From the NCBI GenBank assembly GCA_003167015.1, contig PMUF01000380.1, positions 2,177-41,580 on the forward strand: a stretch of DNA of 39,404 bases. The letters run 5' to 3'. Positions 9,320-17,036 of this stretch are shown piece by piece (the stretch's first letter is position 1; each line of letters begins with the position of its first letter). The translations under genes were made by a program, and so were the position numbers. The notes beneath the pieces were generated by a model that did no database searches, was not told where the DNA came from, and worked only from the letters and a program-made list of their open reading frames with translations. The DNA comes from Chitinophagaceae bacterium (GTDB lineage Bacteria > Bacteroidota > Bacteroidia > Chitinophagales > Chitinophagaceae).

Positions 9320-10354
9320 ATGGCAATGACGCTACATAGGAAACGGGAAATCCTGATTCATACGGCATTTTGGGCCGTCTACCTATCCTTTATCATCAAT
9401 CATATCACAACCTACCAAACCGGTCCACAAATCCATTGGGGCCGGGTCCTGCTCGCCTCCGTGATCAGCACGTCGTATCTCATAGCGCTATCCTATCTGA
9501 ATTACTTTTATTTAATACCAGTCTTCCTGCTGAGGAAGAAGATCGGCGCATTCATCATCTTTTTTGTGGCCTGCTTTGCCGCCCTGACCTTAATACGCTT
9601 CGGCGTCGAAACCCTCGCCTTTGGCAAATCCTGGGAAACGCAAAGCCCCGCCCGAACGCAGATCATCATTCAGTCAACCATCAGCGACCTGTTTATCGTC
9701 CTGTTTATCGGCCTCCTGCGGTTCGCCTCCGATTGGGTGGAGTTCGATACCCGCCACCGGCAATTGGAGACGGAAAAACTCAATGCCGAACTAAAGTTCC
9801 TGAAAGCCCAGGTGAACCCGCATTTCCTGTTCAATACATTAAACAATCTCTACTACCTTTCCACCATAAAATCCGATACAGCCCCGATGGTGATCTCGAA
9901 GCTGTCCGAAGTCATGCGGTATATGATCTATGACTCTAACCATGAAAAGATCGAGCTGAGCAAAGAGATCGAATACATGCAGCACTATATCGGGTTGGAG
10001 CGCCTGCGTCTCAGGGATGGGATACCCCTGGAATTCGAAGTGATTGGCAAGACTGATATGCTGATCTTTCCGCTGATCCTGATCACGTTCCTTGAAAACG
10101 CCTTCAAACACGGTATCACCAATGGCAGCGACCAATGCTGGATCAAAGCCCGGTTGGAAGTCAATAAAACCCACCTGGTATACACGATTGCCAATAGCAA
10201 GATCAAAACGGTATCCTATCCGGCGGACACAGAAGGCATCGGGCTGAAGAACGTGAAAAGAAGGCTTGACCTTAGCTACCCCGGAAAACACCAACTCCAC
10301 ATCGATGACCGGGAAGTTGCTTATTCCGTGACCTTAACCATCGAACGGCCATGA
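9320..10354 (+). CDS. LytS-type sensor histidine kinase (His_kinase PF06580 family)
   Basis: Multiple TM helices, then AELKFLKAQVNPHFLFNTLNNLYYLS and the ATPase region LILITFLENAFKHGI...GIGLKNVKRRLDLSYP. Confidence 0.93.
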   Translation: MAMTLHRKREILIHTAFWAVYLSFIINHITTYQTGPQIHWGRVLLASVISTSYLIALSYLNYFYLIPVFLLRKKIGAFIIFFVACFAALTLIRFGVETLAFGKSWETQSPARTQIIIQSTISDLFIVLFIGLLRFASDWVEFDTRHRQLETEKLNAELKFLKAQVNPHFLFNTLNNLYYLSTIKSDTAPMVISKLSEVMRYMIYDSNHEKIELSKEIEYMQHYIGLERLRLRDGIPLEFEVIGKTDMLIFPLILITFLENAFKHGITNGSDQCWIKARLEVNKTHLVYTIANSKIKTVSYPADTEGIGLKNVKRRLDLSYPGKHQLHIDDREVAYSVTLTIERP

Positions 10355-11061
10355 GCATCAGATGCCATATTATCGAGGACGAACCGATGGCCAGTAAACT
10401 CCTGCAGCTTTATGTCAGCAAACTGCCCGTCCTGGAACTCATCGCCGTTAGCGACAATCCCCTCCATGCCCTCGAATCCCTAAAAACCAATCCGGTCGAC
10501 CTGCTGTTCCTCGACATTCGAATGCCGGAAATGACCGGTCTGTCACTTCTCGAAGTCTTGACAAACAGACCCCTGGCCATTCTTACCACCGCCTTTTCGG
10601 AATTCGCCCTTCAAAGCTATGAGCTGGATGTGGTCGACTACCTGAAAAAGCCCATCACCTTCGAACGCTTCATCAAAGCGGTTGGCAAAGCCGAACAACG
10701 ATTACAACTAAGAGAGCCTACCAACGAAAAATCAGGCAGTGCCGATTATATCTTTGTCAAAGAAGGCACCCGATTTGTCAAGGTAAACATCAGTGACATT
10801 CTGTTTATCGAGGGCCTGAAGAACTACGTGGCCATCCACACGGCCGCACAGAAGATCGTCAGCCTGCAACGGCTAAAAACCCTCGAAGACCAGCTTCCGG
10901 CGGATAAGTTCATCCGGGTCCACAACTCCTATATTGTGGCAAAAGGCGCCATTTCCAGCGTAAAGGAGAACGAAATCCATATCGGAGCTGCGAAGATCCC
11001 CATCGGTGAAACCTATTTGAAAACATTCATGGACTTTATAAGCGGGCGTCATCTGCATTAA
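10351..11061 (+). CDS. LytTR-family response regulator
   Basis: Receiver (LLFLDIRMPEMTGLSLLE, K in VVDYLKKPI) plus LytTR DNA-binding domain (DYIFVKEGTRFVKVNISDILFIEGLKNYVAIHT). ATGA overlap with the kinase gene. Confidence 0.94.
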   Translation: MSIRCHIIEDEPMASKLLQLYVSKLPVLELIAVSDNPLHALESLKTNPVDLLFLDIRMPEMTGLSLLEVLTNRPLAILTTAFSEFALQSYELDVVDYLKKPITFERFIKAVGKAEQRLQLREPTNEKSGSADYIFVKEGTRFVKVNISDILFIEGLKNYVAIHTAAQKIVSLQRLKTLEDQLPADKFIRVHNSYIVAKGAISSVKENEIHIGAAKIPIGETYLKTFMDFISGRHLH

Positions 11062-11099
11062 CGTTTTTATTATTAACTTCAGACATAACTTTTGAAAAA

Positions 11100-11582
11100 A
11101 TGAACAAGGCATCAATATTTATTTTAGGGCTTGTCACCTCATTCTGTTTGGGTTTTGTTTTCAAGACGATAATCGTCAAACAAAATAATTCCAACACGAC
11201 AAACATGAAAAAGGTAACAGGAATCGGTGGCATCTTTTTTAAATGCAAAGACCCCAAAAAATTGAAGGAATGGTACAAAACACATTTAGGGTTTAACACA
11301 AACGATTATGGGGCAAATTTTGAGTGGCGACAAGATGGAGACTCAACAAAAAAAGGATCTACTAGTTGGAGCCCATTTGCTGTAACAACAAAGTATTTTG
11401 AGCCTTCGACAAAAGATTTTATGATAAACTATAGAGTGGAGAATTTAGAAGCGCTTGTAGAGCAACTAAAAAATGAAGGGGTAACAATTGTAGACAAAAT
11501 TGAGGCTTCTGATTATGGTAAATTTGTTCATATTATTGACGTGGAAGGCAACAAGATTGAACTTTGGGAGCCTGGCGGGTAG
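11100..11582 (+). CDS. VOC-family (glyoxalase/bleomycin-resistance-like) protein, possibly with N-terminal membrane anchor
   Basis: Core MKKVTGIGGIFFKCKDPKKLKEWYKTHLGF...GKFVHIIDVEGNKIELWEP. Alternative start at 11205 would remove the hydrophobic N-terminus. Confidence 0.8.
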   Translation: MNKASIFILGLVTSFCLGFVFKTIIVKQNNSNTTNMKKVTGIGGIFFKCKDPKKLKEWYKTHLGFNTNDYGANFEWRQDGDSTKKGSTSWSPFAVTTKYFEPSTKDFMINYRVENLEALVEQLKNEGVTIVDKIEASDYGKFVHIIDVEGNKIELWEPGG

Positions 11583-11620
11583 GCTCATTCCAACGGATGA
11601 AAATAGAATCCGCCCCTCAT

Positions 11621-11908
11621 TTACTCCGACCTCAGTGTCTTTACCGGATTGGGCAAAGGCGGGTTTGAATGGGCGATTTCTGAAGCATGCATGGCCGCTT
11701 TCAATCGTCGCCAAAGCCTCTGAGCCCTTTCCGCATCGGCTCGCTCGTCGGCTTTTCTGTCGGATTCCAAAAACGCAAGGACCATTTCCATGAAATGCCC
11801 CTCGTCGGGTTGTTCCCTCATCAACGCCTGTAGCTCCTTCAATTCTTCCGGAGCGATCTCTCCCGAGACCTGACGGCCAAACAATATCCATATCCGGTCT
11901 TCTTCCAT
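11621..11908 (-). pseudogene. chimeric ORF: FecR/anti-sigma-like N-terminal segment joined to the decayed C-terminal tail of an FtsX-type permease
   Basis: N-terminus MEEDRIWILFGRQVSGEIAPEELKELQALMREQPD; C-terminus NPVKTLRSE* matches the permease tail NPVKSIRSE* at 12758; adjacent frame reads FKPAFA, then shifts by one base into NPVKTLRSE. Confidence 0.55.
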
Positions 11909-12139
11909 AGATAAAGGTCGCGTTTAACGTCCCGTGCTTCTATTTCTGCCAAGCTAATGCCAAAAGTAAAATCAATTGTAAAACAATACGATAGGTCAAA
12001 CCCAGAATGTCTACCGTCTGTTTTCGATACAGTCATTGTCCGGTAACTTTGAGGTAACCCTAAGGGCGCTTACCCTCACTTTTCCTCCAGTCAATCGAAA
12101 CATATACCAACTGAAGGGATTATTGCGGATCTTAGCGAG

Positions 12140-12748
12140 ATGAAGACAGAAAACAATTCTAATCTCATAGAAGAAGCAATAGGCTCCACGGATATTTATT
12201 TGGTGGATCAGATCATGAAAGGCAGGTATAAAGCCAACGATATCGTTCTGGATGCAGGTTGCGGATATGGCAGGAATCTGCATTGGTTCCTTCGGAATAA
12301 TGTCGTCATTTACGGTATAGACCAGGACGTCAATGCTATTCATGATCTGCAGCGCCGTCACCCTGTGGTCGCAGCGCAGTTTCGTCAGTCGGCAGTAGAA
12401 AAGATGCCCTTTGAAAAGGGCCAATTTGACCATGTTATCAGCAGTGCGGTATTACATTTTGCAAAGGATACCGCACATTTCGGGCAGATGATCACGGAGA
12501 TGGTGCGTGTTTTAAAACCCTCAGGTTCGCTATTCATTCGGATGACATCCGATATAGGCATTGAGGATAGCGTACAGCCGGTCGGAAATGGCGTCTATGA
12601 TATACCTGACGGCTCCCGCCGGTTTCTGCTGACCAGAACTTTATTGGCTGATGTGATGCGAAAGAATGAGCTATCCTTTCTGGAGCCATTGAAAACAGTT
12701 AATGTGAATGATATCCGTTGTATGAGTACTTTGATGTTAGCGAGATGA
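12140..12748 (+). CDS. class I SAM-dependent methyltransferase
   Basis: Motif I VLDAGCGYGRNLHWFL, motif II IYGIDQD, FDHVISSAVLHF, MVRVLKPSGSLFIR. Confidence 0.9.
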   Translation: MKTENNSNLIEEAIGSTDIYLVDQIMKGRYKANDIVLDAGCGYGRNLHWFLRNNVVIYGIDQDVNAIHDLQRRHPVVAAQFRQSAVEKMPFEKGQFDHVISSAVLHFAKDTAHFGQMITEMVRVLKPSGSLFIRMTSDIGIEDSVQPVGNGVYDIPDGSRRFLLTRTLLADVMRKNELSFLEPLKTVNVNDIRCMSTLMLAR

Positions 12749-12757
12749 ATAAAGATT

Positions 12758-15220
12758 CTACTCCGACCTGATCGATTTCACCGGGTTGGCCAAAGCGGTC
12801 TTAAAACTTTGTAAGCCGATCGTAATCAAAGAAATGATAAGCAATATCAGGGGTGGTGCTATAAAAAGGAAGCCGTCCACAGGAATATGGAAAGCATAAT
12901 TGCTGAGCCATAGGTGCACAAGGAAATAGATGACGGGCAATGCGATGGCTGATGCTATGGCAACCAGCACGACGAAGTCTTTGGAAAATAAAACCAGGAT
13001 ACTATACACAGAAGCTCCCAATACTTTCCGGATCCCGATTTCCTTGACACGTAGCCGGACCACAAAGCTGGACAATCCCAGTAACCCCAGGCAGGCCACG
13101 ATGATGGTAAGGATGGTAAATAGGCTGAAGACTTTCCCGAACCGTTGATCGGACTGGTACTGGCGGTCAAAGAATTCATTCAGGAAAAAGTATTCAAACG
13201 GAGTGCCCCCAAAAATACTTTCATAGGAATCTTCGATGGCAGACATGCCATCGGATATATGGCCGGCATGAACATGTATCGAAAAATAGGTCCAGTTCGT
13301 ACGGCTGGGATACAGGTAAATCATTGGATCATAGCCTTCCCGAAGCGATCGTTGATGATAGTCGCTTAACACGCCGATGATCTCGGCATGATTGTCGCCG
13401 ATTTCCGTGAGAGTGACATACTGGTGAAGTGCGGCTTCATTATTCTTAAACCCCAGGCCTTTAACAACTTCTTCATTGACGATCACCTTGGTCTTATCAT
13501 GCTGGTAATCGGACGACGTATCATGGAAGGTAAAATTCCTTCCGGCGGCCAGCTCCATCTGGTAGGTGCTGATGAAATGATCATCTACCTCAACGATATT
13601 GGTGACAAAATTATGCGTTTGGTCGTCGGTTGCCTTCCGGATGCTATTCCGAGCGACCACGGTCTTACCCGGAATTTCCGTAGACAGGGCGACATCGCTG
13701 ATGGACGGCTGCCGGAGCACCTGCGCCTGGAAGGACCTGAGCTTATACTCGTAGGTCGTATCATAGTGCGGAGGTACCTTCACAACGAGCACCTCGTCCT
13801 TATTATAGCCCAAAGATTGGTTCCGCATAAAAGATAGTTGCCGGTAAACCGTCACCGTACCGGCGATCAGCAGCAGGGATAGCACAAACTGAAAAGAAAC
13901 CAGCACCTTTCTCAGCAGAATACCTTTCCCGGATTGAAAGAATCTTCCTTTCAGTACCAGGACAGGCTTGTAGGCAGACAGGATAAAGGCGGGATAGGCT
14001 CCGACAAGTAAGGCGCCTGTCAGGAAGATCGTGACTAAGGACAGCCAAAACCCGGATGCATGCCAGAGCCCGGAGGAAGCAGAACCCGCGCTGATATCTT
14101 TGCCGATAAAGGCGCCGAAATAAGGGAAACAAATGTACACAATAGCCGCGGCCAGGATCAGCGCCAGCAGGTTGATCAGCACCGACTCAATGATGAACTG
14201 GCCGATCAATTGCCATCGCAAAGCGCCTACTACTTTTCTGAGCCCTACTTCCTTGGCGCGTTCCATGGACTTAGCCGTGGATAAATTGATATAATTGATC
14301 CAGGCGATCACGAGGATGAAGATCCCAATGACGGTCAGGAAGTAGACTTCCTTGTCACTCCCATTATCTTCCGGTCCTTTGAGGCCCTCGGACCTGAGAT
14401 GGATGTCCACTAATGGCTGTAAATGGAAATAGGTCACGAAATTATAATCTTTCATGATTTTACCCAGGTGCGTATTGATGAAAGTCGGAAACCTCGCTTC
14501 CACCTTTTTAGGGTCCGTTCCGGGAGCCAGCATCACATAGTTATAAAATTCAGGCCATGTCCAACTATCTACCCGGTCGCTGCCCAGCGTACTGAACGAA
14601 ATCAGCATATCGAATTTTATATGTGAGTTCTCCGGTACATCCTTAAAAACGCCGGTCACTTTCAAAGGCAAGTTCTGATTAAGAAGTAAGGTTTTACCCA
14701 TCGGGTCTTCTTTTCCAAAATATTTTTCCGCCAATTTTTTAGAGATCACCGCTGTCCGGGCTCCTATTAGGGCTGTAGAAGGATCGCCCGACACGAATGG
14801 AAAGGAGAACATCGTCAAAAAGGAGGCATCCGCGAAATAGAGTTTCCCCGGATTAAAGATGACCGCATTACCTTTTGTATTAGTATAGGAAATATTGGAA
14901 GCGGCCATAAAGATGACAGGGCTCACCACCCGGGCATAATCGACGACCTCCGGGAACGCTGCTTTCATGGCAGGCCCTACCGCCGGATGATTGGTGGACA
15001 TAGGCGGCAGGTTGGAAAAGCTGCCTCCGAAGGATATATTGACACGGTAAATATTCGCCAGGTTTTTATTGAAACCGTCATAGCTCGATTCGAAATGGAC
15101 GTATTGAAAAATAAAAAAACAGGCCGCCAGGCCGATGGCCAGTCCAAAAATATTGACCAGCGTATATATTCTATTCTTGATCAGGTTCCTGTAAGCGATT
15201 GTAAAATAGCTCCTGAACAT
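12758..15220 (-). CDS. ABC transporter permease (MacB_PCD/FtsX type)
   Basis: 820 aa; YRNLIKNRIYTLVNIFGLAIGLAACFFIF; ERAKEVGLRKVVGA and RVKEIGIRKVLGAS FtsX motifs; C-terminal ANPVKSIRSE. Confidence 0.93.
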   Translation of the reverse strand: MFRSYFTIAYRNLIKNRIYTLVNIFGLAIGLAACFFIFQYVHFESSYDGFNKNLANIYRVNISFGGSFSNLPPMSTNHPAVGPAMKAAFPEVVDYARVVSPVIFMAASNISYTNTKGNAVIFNPGKLYFADASFLTMFSFPFVSGDPSTALIGARTAVISKKLAEKYFGKEDPMGKTLLLNQNLPLKVTGVFKDVPENSHIKFDMLISFSTLGSDRVDSWTWPEFYNYVMLAPGTDPKKVEARFPTFINTHLGKIMKDYNFVTYFHLQPLVDIHLRSEGLKGPEDNGSDKEVYFLTVIGIFILVIAWINYINLSTAKSMERAKEVGLRKVVGALRWQLIGQFIIESVLINLLALILAAAIVYICFPYFGAFIGKDISAGSASSGLWHASGFWLSLVTIFLTGALLVGAYPAFILSAYKPVLVLKGRFFQSGKGILLRKVLVSFQFVLSLLLIAGTVTVYRQLSFMRNQSLGYNKDEVLVVKVPPHYDTTYEYKLRSFQAQVLRQPSISDVALSTEIPGKTVVARNSIRKATDDQTHNFVTNIVEVDDHFISTYQMELAAGRNFTFHDTSSDYQHDKTKVIVNEEVVKGLGFKNNEAALHQYVTLTEIGDNHAEIIGVLSDYHQRSLREGYDPMIYLYPSRTNWTYFSIHVHAGHISDGMSAIEDSYESIFGGTPFEYFFLNEFFDRQYQSDQRFGKVFSLFTILTIIVACLGLLGLSSFVVRLRVKEIGIRKVLGASVYSILVLFSKDFVVLVAIASAIALPVIYFLVHLWLSNYAFHIPVDGFLFIAPPLILLIISLITIGLQSFKTALANPVKSIRSE

Positions 15221-15397
15221 AGTTTAATATTTCTGCTTAAGGATCAAAGGAAATGCCATCCATACAGTCAATTGAAAATCAAACATATAGATTCTTTCGA
15301 ACCATAACATTGTCCGGTTTTGGTACATCGGGTGTCCAGATATTAGTCAGGATGACTCGTCCGGCTAAAACTATACAGATGAATGAATAAATCCTGC

Positions 15398-15421
15398 AAA
15401 GGCTATACACAGCCTTTTTTT
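15398..15421 (+). terminator. intrinsic terminator-like hairpin reading into the IS from its left end
   Basis: AAAGGCT-ATACAC-AGCCTTT followed by T tract on the plus strand; overlaps the orfB stop region. Confidence 0.6.
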
Positions 15422-16407
15422 AAAGATAGTTCTTTGTTTTGTCGACCAGAAAGAAGAGGCGGGGGGTTGCTCTGTGGGGGGAGTTGTCCCGCCTCTTCAA
15501 TACCAGTTGTCGGTTGTTTATTTATTCTTTTTTTTGGGTACTTTTTCCACCTTTTTTTTAATTCTCCCTCTTTTTGGTGAGCCTGGGAAGGGGTTAGATA
15601 ATCACAACTGCCATGAGGTCTGATATCATTGTAAGCCGTTATACTCCTGACAATGCGATCATAAGTATCCTCAAAGCTTTCCTGGCTGCTGTAGAGGTTA
15701 AATTCCCCTTTGATAATTCCATTCATTCGCTCGGCCAGGGCATTTTCATAAGGATCGCCACGTTCTGTCATGCTGATCGCTATGTTTTGAGATCCCAGTA
15801 AGTCAACATACTCTTTACAGCAATACTGGCATCCCCGATCCGAATGATGAATCAATGCATGTCGTCCATAGCTGCGGTTAGCATAGGCCATTTGCAAAGC
15901 CTCCAAACAGCCCAGGGCAGACAAATCGCTGCGGAAGCCAAAGCCCACGATCTTGCGCGAATAAGCATCTGTAATCAAGCTTAGATAGCCCCATTGATTT
16001 ATCATTCTGATATAGGTGATATCACTCACCCAAAGTTGTTCGGGACGCGTAATGACCAGCTCTCGGGTTAGGTTGGCATACTTACGCATCCAGTGTCGGG
16101 AATCGGTCGTAAAGACCTTTCTCTTGCGCTGCCTGATCAATAGTTTATGCTCCTGCAGCAAATCAAATAAATAATCCCGCCCTACCTCAATTTGATGGGA
16201 GAGGAGATCAGGCCTCAGCAGGGGCAACAGTTTACGCGTCCCTAACTTGGGTAAGGGTATTCTTATTTGGCGCACCAACTGTAAAATAATCTCATCTCTT
16301 ACGCTATGATCCTGCTGACGCCACCCGTGATCATAGTATGCGTGGCGAGTCTTGCCAAACAGTCTGCACAGGACCTCCTTGCTGATATGAGGATAGTCCT
16401 GCTTCAT
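15403..16407 (-). CDS. IS3-family transposase OrfB (DDE integrase core)
   Basis: WVSDITYIRM (D), HHSDRGCQY (D), NALAERMNGIIKGEF (E); in -1 frame relative to orfA. Confidence 0.95.
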   Translation of the reverse strand: MKQDYPHISKEVLCRLFGKTRHAYYDHGWRQQDHSVRDEIILQLVRQIRIPLPKLGTRKLLPLLRPDLLSHQIEVGRDYLFDLLQEHKLLIRQRKRKVFTTDSRHWMRKYANLTRELVITRPEQLWVSDITYIRMINQWGYLSLITDAYSRKIVGFGFRSDLSALGCLEALQMAYANRSYGRHALIHHSDRGCQYCCKEYVDLLGSQNIAISMTERGDPYENALAERMNGIIKGEFNLYSSQESFEDTYDRIVRSITAYNDIRPHGSCDYLTPSQAHQKEGELKKRWKKYPKKRINKQPTTGIEEAGQLPPQSNPPPLLSGRQNKELSLKKGCV

Positions 16408-16409
16408 TC

Positions 16410-16973
16410 TTATGACTGCCTGGCACCAGGTTTTTTTCGGATAGAAATTTTAAACTGTTCTTCGGCCACGTCAATCATGGTATTTAAAGCCTTTATTTTA
16501 AGTTCGGCTTCCTGTAGTTTTTTCAGCGCCTCCTCGAGTGCCTCTTTGCTCGGATCAGGATCGGGTTGCCGGTTTGACTCTTCTTTTGCCATAAGGGTCT
16601 TGTTGGATGCCTCAAGTTCCTCATTTTCCCGCTGAAAATCACGTAACCACTTCTTGATCGTAGGGGTCCAGGAGAGGTTATGGGCCAATTTGGCCTCGGC
16701 TACCGTCATCCGGCCCTCTTCCAGCGCCCGGACAATCGATCTGCGCTGCTGCAAACTCAGATGCCCTTGCTTCCTGGCATGATAGGCCTGGGAACCATAT
16801 TCCCGCATCCAATCACATAAGGCACTTCGAGACATCCCATGTGCTTTTACCGCCTCACTTCGAGGCATGCCATTTTCAATCGCCAACACGATCTCCTTGA
16901 TAAAACGTTTGTCATACCCGGCACCGCGTTTCCTGCGCCCCGGATCTTCATTTTTGTCGTAATTTGCTGACAT
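16410..16973 (-). CDS. IS3-family transposase OrfA (HTH + coiled coil)
   Basis: RGAGYDKRFIKEIVLAIENGMPRSEAVKAHGMSRSALCDWMREYG HTH, second HTH-like segment, C-terminal Lys/Glu-rich coiled coil. Confidence 0.9.
   Translation of the reverse strand: MSANYDKNEDPGRRKRGAGYDKRFIKEIVLAIENGMPRSEAVKAHGMSRSALCDWMREYGSQAYHARKQGHLSLQQRRSIVRALEEGRMTVAEAKLAHNLSWTPTIKKWLRDFQRENEELEASNKTLMAKEESNRQPDPDPSKEALEEALKKLQEAELKIKALNTMIDVAEEQFKISIRKKPGARQS
16431..16437 (-). promoter_or_regulatory. programmed -1 ribosomal frameshift site (A_AAA_AAA)
   Basis: Minus strand reads atc cgA AAA AAA cct; after -1 slip the frame reads TWCQAVIRMKQDYPH..., continuous with OrfB. Confidence 0.75.
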
Positions 16974-16992
16974 ACACTAGTTTTTAGTGTAT
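16972..16992 (-). promoter_or_regulatory. hairpin at the orfA start codon
   Basis: Minus-strand RNA AUACACUA-AAAAC-UAGUGUAU then G; the AU of the orfA AUG is in the 3' arm of a perfect 8-bp stem. Confidence 0.6.
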
Positions 16993-17036
16993 AGTCTTTT
17001 CAGGACGCGTCATATCTTTTCAAAGCTGACTAACAC

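Larger units (their letters stand above)
15352..17013 (-). mobile_element. IS3-family insertion sequence (about 1.66 kb) with terminal inverted repeats
   Basis: orfA/orfB architecture. Imperfect 26-bp IRs: left ATGACTCGTCCGGCTAAAACTATACA (15352-15377); right (reverse complement) ATGACGCGTCCTGAAAAGACTATACA (17013-16988), 21/26 identical. The true end may be the TGAC one base inside. Confidence 0.88.

Noticed and set aside
11466-11891. 141-aa minus-strand ORF
   Set aside because: Out of frame with the FecR-like segment and antisense to VOC at one end; useful only because it carries the FKPAFA remnant of the permease.
15343-17033. TTAGTCAG / CTGACTAA 8-bp inverted pair just outside the IS ends
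   Set aside because: Different distances from the two IRs (1 vs 12 bp), so not a consistent extension of the repeats; probably chance.
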